Below, piece after piece: positions 24,971 to 34,406 of a stretch of DNA of 64,000 nt. Every line of letters starts with the position of its first letter. The stretch's first letter is position 1. The stretch covers positions 1,984,001 through 2,048,000 of the forward strand of contig NZ_CP006841.1 of NCBI RefSeq assembly GCF_001274895.1, read 5' to 3'. The notes beneath the pieces were generated by a model that was given only the letters and a program-made list of their open reading frames with translations, did not search any database and was not told the origin of the DNA. The translations under genes were made by a program, and so were the position numbers. The DNA comes from Corynebacterium lactis RW2-5 (GTDB lineage Bacteria > Actinomycetota > Actinomycetes > Mycobacteriales > Mycobacteriaceae).

Positions 24971-24986
24971 TGTTTACATGTCAACA
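24971..24986. promoter_or_regulatory. Palindrome in the mca/DUF4307 divergent promoter region
   Basis: TGTTTACATGTCAACA is a 16-bp inverted repeat with one mismatched pair (7 of 8 pairs), centred between the two divergent genes. Candidate operator; regulator unknown. Confidence 0.45.
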
Positions 24987-25026
24987 GTTTAGCATGTTTC
25001 AGCGAAACTCGGATAGGGTTACAATC

Positions 25027-25473
25027 ATGGCTGAAAGTTCGGAGCGAAATGGCGCGTCGCTCAAGCAGCAGCGCTACGGCGACACCAACCGCAATATGCC
25101 CGCGAAACTGATCGTTATTGGCATCGTCGGCATGCTCATTATCGCCGCTGCCTATATTTTCGTACAGATGAATCGGGTGACCACGCCCGATGTATCCGCC
25201 ACCCAGGCCGGCTGGAGCCGCACCGAGGGCAAGGAGGATGAGGAATTCATCTTCACCCTCGACGTGACGCGCGAAAAGCCGGAGATGTACAGCTACTGCA
25301 TCATCTACGCACTGAACTACGACCGGGCCGAGGTCGGTCGCCGCGACGTCTTTGTTCCGGGCGGAGGCCCCAAGACCGTCCGCATGGATGTGCCCATCGC
25401 AACCCGTGAAACCGCAGTTGCGGGCGATGTTTACGGCTGCTCTACCGAGATTCCGAGCTTTTTGAAAAAATAG
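25027..25473 (+). CDS. DUF4307 membrane protein
   Basis: 148 aa from ATG 25027. A cytoplasmic N-terminus precedes one membrane helix (KLIVIGIVGMLIIAAAYIFVQM, about residues 27-48), then an extracytoplasmic domain with VTREKPEMYSYCIIYALNYDRAEVGRRDVFVPGG; two Cys (in SYCII and YGCSTEI) could form a disulphide. This is DUF4307, the Rv1081c family, which in mycobacteria lies between greA and mca exactly as here. Function unknown. The ORF extended to 24970 is not credible as it crosses the promoter palindrome. Confidence 0.85.
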   Translation: MAESSERNGASLKQQRYGDTNRNMPAKLIVIGIVGMLIIAAAYIFVQMNRVTTPDVSATQAGWSRTEGKEDEEFIFTLDVTREKPEMYSYCIIYALNYDRAEVGRRDVFVPGGGPKTVRMDVPIATRETAVAGDVYGCSTEIPSFLKK

Positions 25474-25522
25474 TTTTCACATTTAGCCCGCGCCCATTTA
25501 TCATGTCGGCCCCTCATGGTGC

Positions 25523-25566
25523 TATTCTGTGACGCGTCCGTCGGCCCCACTGCGGGGCCGCTTTTG
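25523..25566 (+). promoter_or_regulatory. greA promoter and leader hairpin with terminator character
   Basis: TATTCT (25523-25528) can serve as -10. About 14 nt later CGGCCCC-ACTGC-GGGGCCG (25542-25560) forms a perfect 7-bp hairpin followed by CTTTTG. The strong AGGAGG of greA begins 9 nt further on. The hairpin is therefore within the short 5' UTR and could terminate part of the transcripts. Confidence 0.6.
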
Positions 25567-25584
25567 CATATATCAGGAGGAACC

Positions 25585-26097
25585 ATGACTGAGGCTCAGA
25601 ACAACAGCCCATGGCTCACCCAGGAGTCCTACGACAAGCTCAGGAACGAGCTCGAAGCGCTTTACGAAAACCGCCCGGTCATCGCGGCCGAGATCAATGA
25701 GCGCCGCGAAGAGGGCGACCTGAAGGAAAACGCCGGCTACGACGCAGCCCGTGAGCAGCAGGGCCAGGAAGAGGCACGCATCCGCTACCTCGAGGATCTG
25801 CTCCAGCGCGCCACCGTCGGCGAGATTCCGCAGGAGTCCGGCGTGGCACTGGTCGGCACCGTCGTCCACGTCTACTACGACGGCGACGAAGACGATACCG
25901 AGACCTTCCTGATTGGTACCCGCGGCGCGGATTCCTCCAACCCGAACCTGGAGACCTACTCCACCGACTCCCCACTGGGCAAGGCCATCATCGGCGCCAA
26001 CGAGGGCGAGACCCGCACCTACGTCTCCCCGACCGGCGACGAGGTCTCCGTCACCCTGATCAAGGCGGAGCCGTACAACCCGGAGATGGACGGCTAA
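25585..26097 (+). CDS. greA: Transcription elongation factor GreA
   Basis: 170 aa from ATG 25585 with AGGAGG 5 nt upstream. GreA stimulates the RNA cleavage activity of backtracked RNA polymerase. The coiled-coil N-domain runs [64 protein letters not shown] ([12 protein letters not shown] carries the acidic tip), and the C-terminal FKBP-like domain ends [31 protein letters not shown]. Within a greA-DUF4307-mca group conserved in actinobacteria. Confidence 0.96.
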   Translation: MTEAQNNSPWLTQESYDKLRNELEALYENRPVIAAEINERREEGDLKENAGYDAAREQQGQEEARIRYLEDLLQRATVGEIPQESGVALVGTVVHVYYDGDEDDTETFLIGTRGADSSNPNLETYSTDSPLGKAIIGANEGETRTYVSPTGDEVSVTLIKAEPYNPEMDG

Positions 26098-26106
26098 ATT
26101 AAGCCC

Positions 26107-26594
26107 CTAGCTCCCCGGCGCCTCTAGCCAGGCGACGATTTCGGGCCACAGCGCCCGATTCGCGGACCGATAGAATCCCATGTGGCCTATCGGTCCTCTT
26201 TTTGTGCCCGGACCTGCGAGTCCACCTCACCCACTGCTCCATCACCCCAACCGGAACCGACTTGCCCATCCCCAGCGCCTCAATCGGCACGTACCCGAGC
26301 AGCCTGGACGCTATCGGCATCACAACTTTGAACACAGCCCAAATCTTTGCCCGCTCAGCCGCCGTGCTAATCAGCCGGGTAATCCCCGCGTGGCTTGCGA
26401 TCATCACCATCGCATCGACGGGCTCCGCACCCTGCGTGGCAATCATGCCGTGCGCCCCCACAGAGTGCCCCACCGCCAGATGCCTCGCCTGCGGGAAACG
26501 CTCCTTTAGGGCCGCCGTCGCCGCAGACGATGGCGGCGGGCTCGAGGCGAACCTCGGAGGTGTAGCCGGTGTCGGTGGCGGTGCTGTCGGTCAT
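26107..26594 (-). pseudogene. Decayed alpha/beta-hydrolase gene
   Basis: Homologous sequence is split among frames. Frame one opens at ATG 26594 with MTDSTATDTGYTSEVRLEPAAIV and then loses sense. A second frame continues with ALKERFPQARHLAVGHSVGAHGMIATQGAEPVDAMVMIASHAG (nucleophile elbow GHSVGA) to MGKSVPVGVMEQWVRWTRRSG. A third frame gives HMGFYRSANRALWPEIVAWLEAPGS and stop TAG at 26109-26107. The middle of the N-terminal half and a segment before HMGFYR are missing, so at least two deletions with frameshifts are needed. It once encoded a serine hydrolase of about 280-300 aa (inference). Confidence 0.8.
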
Positions 26595-26610
26595 TATTTC
26601 AACTTAAACA

Positions 26611-26660
26611 ACAAAGCGCCGAGCCACCCGGGAAAACGGGCAACTCGGCGCTAGGTTTTT
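26611..26660. terminator. Terminator of the BI-1 family gene
   Basis: AGCGCCGAG (26615-26623) pairs with CTCGGCGCT (26644-26652), with an inner CCCG/CGGG helix. Read on the minus strand it runs into TTTGTTGTTT; on the plus strand into AGGTTTTTG, so it may work both ways. Confidence 0.85.
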
Positions 26661-26672
26661 GCCTAGATCAGA

Positions 26673-27500
26673 TTAGTCCCTGAAGTAGGACAGCAGGCGC
26701 AGGATCTCGATGTAGAGCCAGACCAGGGTCACGGCCAGGCCGAGGGCGACGCCCCAGGCGTAGTTGGCCGGGGCACCTGCGCGAACCAGCTTGTCCGCCT
26801 GATCGAAGTCGAGCAGGAAGCTGAAAGCGGCCAGGCCGATGCAGACCAGGGAGAAGATGATGGACAGGGCACCGCCGTCACGCAGCGGGAAGCCCAGGCC
26901 GAAGAAGGACAGCAACAGGTTGCCCACCATCAGGACCAGCACGCCAATCAGCGCGGAGGTCATGAAACGGGTGAACTTCGGGGTCACGCGGATGGCGCCC
27001 GACTTGTAAACCCAGAGCATTCCGGCGAATACGCCCAAGGTCGCCAGCACAGCCTGGACGATTAGGGCACCGGCGTTCACGCCCTGAATTGGAGCGGTGA
27101 AGATGAAGCTGGCGCCACCGACGAACAGGCCCTCGAAGGCGGCGTAGGTCAACGTGATTGGGGCGGAGCCAAACTTCTTACCAAAGGTGGAAACCAGCAC
27201 GGTGATGAGGCCGCCGATAGCGCCGACCATGGTCAGAATCATCGCCAGAGAGCTGGAGACGCTCACGGCGATAAAGAAGTTGATTGCCGCCAGAACAATG
27301 ATGGTGGCCAGAGTGATGCCGGTCTTCGACACAACATCGTCCACCGTCATCGGACGGTAGCCGGCGGGAGCCTGAGACTGGTACTGATCAACGCCGTAGC
27401 CGGAGCCCATCTGCTCCTGACCATAGGCGTGCATGCCCGCCTGGCCGCGGGCGACGGTCTTAGTGAGTGAGCTGAACGCAGGATTGCTACTTTCGCGCAC
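26673..27500 (-). CDS. Bax inhibitor-1/YccA family membrane protein
   Basis: 275 aa from GTG 27500 (GAGGA about 6 nt upstream). A soluble N-terminus with a Gly/Tyr/Gln-rich patch (HAYGQEQMGSGYGVDQYQSQAPAGYRPM, about residues 24-51) precedes seven hydrophobic helices; GLFVGGASFIFTAP and the C-terminal FDQADKLVRAGAPANYAWGVALGLAVTLVWLYIEILRLL match the actinobacterial BI-1-like (PF12811) proteins. Homologues are assumed to be ion (Ca2+/H+) leak channels or protease modulators; the role in corynebacteria is unknown. Confidence 0.88.
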   Translation of the reverse strand: MRESSNPAFSSLTKTVARGQAGMHAYGQEQMGSGYGVDQYQSQAPAGYRPMTVDDVVSKTGITLATIIVLAAINFFIAVSVSSSLAMILTMVGAIGGLITVLVSTFGKKFGSAPITLTYAAFEGLFVGGASFIFTAPIQGVNAGALIVQAVLATLGVFAGMLWVYKSGAIRVTPKFTRFMTSALIGVLVLMVGNLLLSFFGLGFPLRDGGALSIIFSLVCIGLAAFSFLLDFDQADKLVRAGAPANYAWGVALGLAVTLVWLYIEILRLLSYFRD

Positions 27501-27635
27501 GTCGTCCTCATTTCATTTCTAAATTTTCTGCTTTCAAACGGTTCTAACGAACGCGCGCTGAATATTGTTCCAAACCTCGCCAAACGGTTATTATCAGGGT
27601 AGTTTTTCTGCTCGACGATGTAGGAGGTTGGACAG

Positions 27636-27962
27636 ATGCCTGACAGCTACGATGCAGACACGACCGGCGATTTCGACGAGACCACGCTTGACGGTTCCGA
27701 GGGACTCGACGGCGATTTCCTCACCGGCGACGGAGAAAACTACGTCATGGATCCGCCGGACCGCTGGAGGGGCGCGGAACCTCACGACACCCTGCGTAAG
27801 CGCTTGGCGGAAGAAAAGCCGGACATCGATGCCGATGACGACCTCGACTACGACCCCGAAATGCGCTACGGCGACATCGATGGGCAGGACCCCTTCGAGT
27901 TTGGCAACGACGGCCCCCGCGACCCGGATCGCAATCGCCGAATGGGCTGGACCACTTACTAA
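27636..27962 (+). CDS. Small acidic DUF5709-like protein
   Basis: 108 aa, very acidic, without hydrophobic segments. An AGGAGG about 10 nt upstream supports ATG 27636. The central PPDRWRGAEPHDTLRKRLAEEKPDI resembles the EPRAxxxxGTTAxExxxGExLDxRLAxExPD pattern of DUF5709, so I place it there with moderate confidence. Asp-rich flanks suggest a largely disordered protein. Divergent from the BI-1 gene and followed after 56 bp by the aldehyde dehydrogenase. Confidence 0.7.
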   Translation: MPDSYDADTTGDFDETTLDGSEGLDGDFLTGDGENYVMDPPDRWRGAEPHDTLRKRLAEEKPDIDADDDLDYDPEMRYGDIDGQDPFEFGNDGPRDPDRNRRMGWTTY

Positions 27963-28018
27963 AACTTTTTAGTTACAAACCGTCACTTCGCCGCAGTTCG
28001 AGCAGTAGTATCTGGGGC

Positions 28019-29599
28019 ATGACTGCAAGTACTGCTGAATCTATCGCTACTCTTCGCAATCCTCTCGACTCGGATTTGGTGAAGCGACTGCTCGAGCGAG
28101 TCACTATCGCCGACATGTCCTCCACTGCGACCATCTCAGCGCCTTTCGACGGCCAGCCCCTGGCAGAAATCCCAGTGGGCACCAGCAGCGATGTCGACGA
28201 GGCTTTCAAGCGAGCCCGCGCGGCGCAGAAGGTCTGGGCTCGCGTCTCTCCGGCCCAGCGTCGCGAAGTGCTGCATCACTTCCACGATCTCCTCTTCACC
28301 CACGACGAGTTGATCCTCGACGTTATCCAGGCGGAGACCGGTAAGAACCGCGCCAGCGCCCACGAAGAGCTGATTCACACCGCTATTACCGCCCGCTACT
28401 ACGGCAACCGCGGCGAGGAGCTGCTTGCGCCGAAGAAGGCTCACGGCGCAGTCCCGGTTCTCTCGCAGACCACCGTCTACCACCACCCGAAAGGCGTGGT
28501 CGGTGTCATCTCCCCGTGGAACTACCCTCTCACACTCGCCATTTCCGACGCCATCGCAGCGATCATGGCCGGCAACGCCATCGTGCTCAAGCCGGACAGC
28601 ACCACCCCGTTTACCGCTCTCCTCGCAGTCGACCTGCTCTACCGCGCGGGTCTGCCCAAGGATCTCTTCCAGGTTGTCCCCGGTCCCGGTCGCGTCGTCG
28701 GCCAGGCGATTATCTCCCAGTGCGACTACCTCATGTTCACCGGCTCCTCGGCCACCGGCAAGTCGCTGGCCGCACAGTGCGGCGAACGCCTCATTGGCTT
28801 CTCCGCCGAGCTGGGTGGAAAGAACCCACTAATCGTTGCCGAGGATGCCAACGTGAAGTCGGCCGTCGAAGGCGCGCGCATCGCTTCCTTCACCAACTCC
28901 GGTCACCTCTGCGTGTCCATCGAGCGCATCTACGTCACCGACGCGGTGTGGGACGAGTTCGTCCCGGCCTTCGCCGACCGCGCCAAGGCAATGTCCATCG
29001 GCCCGGGCTACGAGTGGGAAACCGAGATGGGATGCCTACAGTCCAAGGGCCAGTTCGACATCGTCAAGACCATGGTCGATGAGGCCATCGAAGCAGGAGC
29101 TACCGTCCTGGCCGGCGGCCGTGCCCGACCGGACCTCGGTCCCCTCTTCTATGAACCGACCATCCTCACCGACGTCCCCGAGGGAGTGTCCCTGCTGACC
29201 GAGGAAGTCTTCGGCCCCGTAGTTGTTGTGCACCGTGTCGCAAGTGTCGACGAGGCGATCGCCAAGGCCAACGACACCCGCTACGGCCTCAACGCATCGC
29301 TGTGGACCACCCCCTCCCGCGCGAAGGAGCTCGCTCCGCGCATCGAGGCCGGCTCCGTCAACGTCAACGACGGTTTCGCCGCATCCTTCGCATCTGTGGA
29401 TGCCCCGATGGGCGGTTTCAAGGAGTCCGGTGTGGGGCGTCGTCAAGCGGCGGACGGACTGCTCAAGTACACCGACGCTCAGACGGTCACGGTCCAGCGA
29501 ATCACGCCGATTTCGTTCCCGTACATGCCGCGTGAGCGCTACGCGAAGGTGTTTAACACCGCGCTGAAGCTGGGCAAGAAGTTCCGAATCCTGACCTAG
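28019..29599 (+). CDS. gabD2: Succinate-semialdehyde dehydrogenase (GabD2-type aldehyde dehydrogenase)
   Basis: 526 aa NAD(P)-dependent aldehyde dehydrogenase. The Rossmann contacts are GVISPWNYPLTL, KPDSTTPF and FTGSSATGKSLA; the general base Glu is in SAELGGKNPLIV (about 271) and the catalytic Cys in NSGHLCVSIERIYV (about 300). The SxERxYV context and length of about 520 aa resemble Rv1731 GabD2, oxidising succinic semialdehyde to succinate, but broader specificity is possible. TAGTAT ends 7-8 nt before ATG 28019, so the mRNA may be leaderless. Confidence 0.87.
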   Translation: MTASTAESIATLRNPLDSDLVKRLLERVTIADMSSTATISAPFDGQPLAEIPVGTSSDVDEAFKRARAAQKVWARVSPAQRREVLHHFHDLLFTHDELILDVIQAETGKNRASAHEELIHTAITARYYGNRGEELLAPKKAHGAVPVLSQTTVYHHPKGVVGVISPWNYPLTLAISDAIAAIMAGNAIVLKPDSTTPFTALLAVDLLYRAGLPKDLFQVVPGPGRVVGQAIISQCDYLMFTGSSATGKSLAAQCGERLIGFSAELGGKNPLIVAEDANVKSAVEGARIASFTNSGHLCVSIERIYVTDAVWDEFVPAFADRAKAMSIGPGYEWETEMGCLQSKGQFDIVKTMVDEAIEAGATVLAGGRARPDLGPLFYEPTILTDVPEGVSLLTEEVFGPVVVVHRVASVDEAIAKANDTRYGLNASLWTTPSRAKELAPRIEAGSVNVNDGFAASFASVDAPMGGFKESGVGRRQAADGLLKYTDAQTVTVQRITPISFPYMPRERYAKVFNTALKLGKKFRILT

Positions 29600-29621
29600 C
29601 CACAGACGGAGCACACGAAAA

Positions 29622-29655
29622 ACCAGGTAGAAAATGACTTCTACCTGGTCTTTTT
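29622..29655. terminator. Bidirectional terminator between gabD2 and tRNA-Leu
   Basis: ACCAGGTAGAA (29622-29632) pairs perfectly with TTCTACCTGGT (29639-29649), 6-nt loop. It is followed by CTTTTT on the plus strand and, read from the other side, by TTTTTCG, so it ends both gabD2 and the tRNA transcript. Confidence 0.95.
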
Positions 29656-29656
29656 G

Positions 29657-29730
29657 TGCCCCCAGTCGGACTCGAACCGACACTTGGCGGATTTTAAGTC
29701 CGCTGCCTCTGCCAATTGGGCTATGGGGGC
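29657..29730 (-). tRNA. tRNA-Leu (anticodon UAA), short variable arm
   Basis: Read on the minus strand: 7-bp acceptor stem GCCCCCA/TGGGGGC, D-arm GCC-loop-GGC with the AATTGGCAGA loop typical of leucine tRNAs, anticodon arm GCGGA-CTTAAAA-TCCGC (anticodon TAA), 5-nt variable region CAAGT, T-arm GTCGG-TTCGAGT-CCGAC, discriminator A. The 3' CCA is not encoded (next bases CAAAAA). Total 74 nt. A leucine tRNA normally has a long class II variable arm, which is missing here. Confidence 0.88.
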
Positions 29731-29790
29731 TGATCGCCTCAGCACGCTGGCCCATTAAAAAACTCGGGGCCACCGAAGCACACGTTTAGG

Positions 29791-30774
29791 TTAATGGGGA
29801 ATATGCGTATCCACCAAACCCGCGACAATCCCGTCGAGAATATCCTTCTCGCTGATGTAGAACTCCAGCGGATTCTCGGCCGAGTCTCCGAGAGTCTGCG
29901 TGAACAGATCCATCAGCCCATCGACGATGACGGCGCCGCCGGCGAACACGTCAGCTCGCCCAGGGTGCATCACCGGGTTTTCCGCGAGGGAGTGCGAGTC
30001 GGCGTGCACCACGGAAGCAGTCAGCGCGCGTAGCGCATTAAAGCGCAGGACGGACAGGTGAATCGCGGCCGGGTCGTAGGTCTCCAGGCCCTGCGCCAGC
30101 GCCGAAAGCGTGGTGAACGTCCCCGCACAGCCCACGATGGTCTTTGTCTTCTCTACGGGCACGACCCGCCGGATCTTCTCGCACAGCTGGGCGACATAGG
30201 CCCGCGCCTGCTGGGTCTCCGCATCGGTAGCCGGGTTGGACTTCAGGTACCGTTCGGTCAGACGAACGCTGCCCATCGCCACCGACTGGCTGCCCAGCAC
30301 AGTGCCGTCGTGCTTCCCGACGATAACCTCGGTGGAGCCGCCACCGACATCGATCACGCAGAAAGGTTCTGGCTGGTCGTGGAGGTCATCCACAGCGCCC
30401 CGGAAAGAAAGCGAGGCCTCCTCGTCCCCGGAGATTACCTCCGCCTCGACACCCCAGGGGGCAAGGATTTCGCGGGTCATGGAGAAAAACTCCTCGCGAT
30501 TGGCGGCATCGCGGGTAGCGGAAGTCGCGACCATTCGCACAGCAGCAACGCCTTCGGAAGCCATCAGCTCAGCGTACTTGGTCAGCGCAAGACGGACGCG
30601 CTCCAGAGCTTGCGGGGCCAGCCGCCCCGTGGCATCGACGCCCTCTCCGAGACGGACAATCTCCATTACACGGTGGAGCTCCGTAATCTCGAGAACCCCG
30701 TCGACCTCCGTGACATCGCTGACCAGCAGCCGAATCGAGTTCGTTCCGCAGTCCACTGCGGCCAGTGTGGTCAC
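29791..30774 (-). CDS. ppx: Exopolyphosphatase / GppA-type phosphatase
   Basis: 327 aa of the ASKHA fold. LAAVDCGTNSIRLLV (phosphate-1 loop, residues 4-18), RLGEGVD, MVATSATRDAANREEF, VISGDEEASLSFRGAV, CVIDVGGGSTEVIVG (phosphate-2, about 140-154) and GCAGTFTTL are all present. It hydrolyses polyphosphate and/or pppGpp; C. glutamicum has two such enzymes and this neighbourhood corresponds to Rv1026. The start overlaps the DUF501 stop (ATGA), so translation is coupled. Confidence 0.92.
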   Translation of the reverse strand: MTTLAAVDCGTNSIRLLVSDVTEVDGVLEITELHRVMEIVRLGEGVDATGRLAPQALERVRLALTKYAELMASEGVAAVRMVATSATRDAANREEFFSMTREILAPWGVEAEVISGDEEASLSFRGAVDDLHDQPEPFCVIDVGGGSTEVIVGKHDGTVLGSQSVAMGSVRLTERYLKSNPATDAETQQARAYVAQLCEKIRRVVPVEKTKTIVGCAGTFTTLSALAQGLETYDPAAIHLSVLRFNALRALTASVVHADSHSLAENPVMHPGRADVFAGGAVIVDGLMDLFTQTLGDSAENPLEFYISEKDILDGIVAGLVDTHIPH

Positions 30775-31310
30775 TGCCCGTCCACCTCCGGGTAGGAAAT
30801 GCCCAGCTCATCCAGTGTTGGCCAATCCGCGGGAATCGCGGTTCCCCGCAGCTTTTCATTGGCAGCGGCAAGCGCCACGGCCTCGGTACCCAGGCGGAAG
30901 TGCTCCGGCCCCTTCGACAGGGCGTAGGCAATGAGCACATGCAGGCACTTGACGCGCGTCGGCATGCCGCCGCCGGAGAAGTCGGTGCCGAGGTCTTCCA
31001 TCTCGTTTCGCTCGGCGAGGAAAGCCTCATGCGCGCGCAGGTAGTCCGCGGCGAGTTCCTCATCGGATTCGAGGCGAGCCGACATCTCCTTCATCACACC
31101 GGTGGTCTCCAGCCGGGATGCCTCCGCGGTCAGGCGCGGGTCGGTGAGGTAGAACAGCGTCGGGAAAGGCGTGCCGTCGTCCAGGCGAGGCTTGGTCTTC
31201 ACCACTGCCGGCACACCGTCCGGGCTGCGGTAGGAGATGTCAACGACACCGCGTGGCTCACGCCCTAGCTGCTGGGCCACAACTTCCAAATCCGAAGCGT
31301 CAAGAGACAT
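30771..31310 (-). CDS. DUF501 family protein
   Basis: 179 aa from ATG 31310. DLEVVAQQLGREPRGVVDISYRSPDGVPAVVKTKPRLDDGTPFPTLFYLTDPRLTAEASRLETTGVMKEM is the DUF501 core; then MPTRVKCLHVLIAYALSKGPEHFRLGTEAVAL. Three Cys/His residues could bind metal, but no function is established. Conserved in actinobacteria between ftsB and ppx (Rv1025), as here. AAAGG lies just upstream; the longer frame to 31379 is not needed. Confidence 0.9.
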   Translation of the reverse strand: MSLDASDLEVVAQQLGREPRGVVDISYRSPDGVPAVVKTKPRLDDGTPFPTLFYLTDPRLTAEASRLETTGVMKEMSARLESDEELAADYLRAHEAFLAERNEMEDLGTDFSGGGMPTRVKCLHVLIAYALSKGPEHFRLGTEAVALAAANEKLRGTAIPADWPTLDELGISYPEVDGQ

Positions 31311-31470
31311 CCGAGCCTTTCCCCTTTCCTCGCCCGGCCGCGAAAAACGTCCAGGTACTTCACCGCGCGAGCTTTTCAACCTATTTCAGCACCGCGCCGA
31401 CTTCTCGGACGCGGTCAAAGAATTTTTCAAAATCCAAATGGAATTAACGACTAAAGAATACTAGTCAATC

Positions 31471-32022
31471 CTACTGCTGACCCTCTTGCGGCGCTTCGGG
31501 ATCGGGGACAGTCGGCAGACTCTCCGGCTTCGTTGCCTGTTCCCTGCCCGGATTGGACACCGTGGTCTCCGGCTGCGGTGGGACCGAGATAGAGTCCCAC
31601 AGTGCGGCGTACCAGGCCTTATCATTTTTCCGCTGCACCTGCTGATCGCTGTTTTCGTGCTGCTGCCCCAACGTCGGGTCCAAAATCCGGAACGGAGTCT
31701 CGCCGGGCTTAATCAGCCCGAGGCGAAGACGCGCCTGCTCCCGGATATATGCGGGATTGGAGTAGAGCTCCTTTTCCTTCTCCAGCTGCGCAATGCGCGC
31801 CTCCATGCGTGCGATGTTATCCCTGGTTTCGGCAAGGTCCGCCCTCTGCTGAGCGTAAGTGCGCAGTGGCATGGTCAAGGTCAGGACAAGAAACAGCAGC
31901 AGAAAACCAATCAGAATGGTCTGGCCGGTGCTGAGCGAACGCACCCCAGAGACTAACCCAGCCGACGACGGACGCCCCATGCGGAGTCTGCCGTTCGGGC
32001 GTTGTGTACCTGATGCGCTCAT
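31471..32022 (-). CDS. ftsB: Septum formation initiator FtsB/DivIC family protein
   Basis: 183 aa from ATG 32022. A short basic N-terminus, one membrane helix (TILIGFLLLFLVLTLTMPLRTYA, about residues 35-57), a coiled coil (QQRADLAETRDNIARMEARIAQLEKEKELYSNPAYIREQARLRLGLIKPGE) and a long Pro/Gln/Glu-rich tail. The PAYIREQARLRLGLIKPGE motif is typical of the FtsB/DivIC group, which works in the divisome with FtsL and FtsQ. Lies just downstream of enolase, as in Rv1023-Rv1024. Confidence 0.88.
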   Translation of the reverse strand: MSASGTQRPNGRLRMGRPSSAGLVSGVRSLSTGQTILIGFLLLFLVLTLTMPLRTYAQQRADLAETRDNIARMEARIAQLEKEKELYSNPAYIREQARLRLGLIKPGETPFRILDPTLGQQHENSDQQVQRKNDKAWYAALWDSISVPPQPETTVSNPGREQATKPESLPTVPDPEAPQEGQQ

Positions 32023-32062
32023 GGTGCACACATTACCCGACCCGGCCCCATACATAGCGAAA

Positions 32063-32093
32063 CCCGCCCGAGCCCTTTTCGGCTCGAGCGGGG
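32063..32093 (-). terminator. Terminator/hairpin after enolase
   Basis: CCCGCCCGAGCC and GGCTCGAGCGGG pair with two near-terminal mismatches around CTTTTC; on the minus strand the helix is followed by TTTCG. The T run is short, so efficiency is uncertain; ftsB follows on the same strand. Confidence 0.65.
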
Positions 32094-32130
32094 ATATGCT
32101 ATTGCTTCACGACGAATCGTGCGGCGCCTA

Positions 32131-33408
<1,278 letters not shown>

Positions 33409-33491
33409 TCACCTTTCCGCCGGAACCATTCCGGCACTCGTCTCCAATTGTGGCACGGTTTGGCGACCTTCGCCGTAAACGGCCTTTTCCC

Positions 33492-34340
33492 CTACGCCGG
33501 CTGATTCAGCGCGTAGTTAGCGGCAGCATCGCGAACGTCGCGAAGATACTGCTCAGACTGGTTGTATGAGCGCACTGCAGACGCCCACCCTTCAGGGGTG
33601 GACAGGTCGCGGCCGCCGCTGCACATCATGCGGGCGGTCGTCGCGGCCGCATCGTCGATGTTGTTGGGGTCTGCAACCCCATCCCCTGATGCGTCCGTCG
33701 CAAAGCGGGCCCACGTCTCTGGAATGAACTGCATCGGGCCGACAGCTCGGTCGTACTCACTATCCCCGTCGAGAGCCCCGCCATCGGTATCGCGCACTTC
33801 CGCAAAAGCGCCGGTCCCATTCAGAGAGGGGCCAATAATCGGTGGCCGAACGACGCCGTCCGGGTCAATCCTCGAGGGCTGCAGCCAGTTTCCGGAATAA
33901 GTACCATGCCTGGTCTCAATCTGACCGATGCCGGCCAGTGTGTTCCACTCGAGGTGACACTCCGGGTACGATTCCGCGGCGATGACGTAAGCATTGCCAT
34001 ATGCGCGCAACGCATCCTCCGAAACCTCAGTCTGCTGCGCGATGGGCTGCGCCCACTGATGAAGCTGATCGGAGGTCCGGCCCGGCGCGTGCACATCAAT
34101 CATGGGTGGAGGCGCCGCTGCCGCCGGTGGTACGTGATCCGGAATCGGCTGCTTATTCAGCGAGGGCAGCACAGGCCCTGAAAACATGCTCAAAGCGCCG
34201 ACAACGCCAATGATCACGATCACCGCAAGGGCGGTCACGCTGAGGCAACCGCAGCCGGTCGACTTGCGCTTTTTCCCACGCCGCAAAGCCCCGCGGGGAG
34301 CGGGGCGAGCGTATGGATCAAATGGCGCATTTGCAGGCAT
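33492..34340 (-). CDS. Membrane-anchored lytic transglycosylase
   Basis: 282 aa. A Lys/Arg-rich cytoplasmic N-terminus, one membrane helix (LSVTALAVIVIIGVVGALSMF, about residues 33-53), a Pro/Ala linker and an SLT-type domain: LAGIGQIETRHGTYSGNW (catalytic Glu in IGQIETRHG, about residue 143), EYDRAVGPMQFIPETWARFATDASGDGVADPNNIDDAAATTARMMCSGG and AVRSYNQSEQYLRDV. It cleaves peptidoglycan. The position next to eno matches lipoprotein LpqU (Rv1022), but there is no lipobox here; the Cys residues lie before the helix, so it is a membrane protein instead. Confidence 0.87.
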   Translation of the reverse strand: MPANAPFDPYARPAPRGALRRGKKRKSTGCGCLSVTALAVIVIIGVVGALSMFSGPVLPSLNKQPIPDHVPPAAAAPPPMIDVHAPGRTSDQLHQWAQPIAQQTEVSEDALRAYGNAYVIAAESYPECHLEWNTLAGIGQIETRHGTYSGNWLQPSRIDPDGVVRPPIIGPSLNGTGAFAEVRDTDGGALDGDSEYDRAVGPMQFIPETWARFATDASGDGVADPNNIDDAAATTARMMCSGGRDLSTPEGWASAVRSYNQSEQYLRDVRDAAANYALNQPA

Positions 34341-34406
34341 GGGGAAATACTCTACGGCCTCAACTTGTAAACCAAGGCGAGCTCGATTTAAGTGTTCGCT
34401 TAAAAA

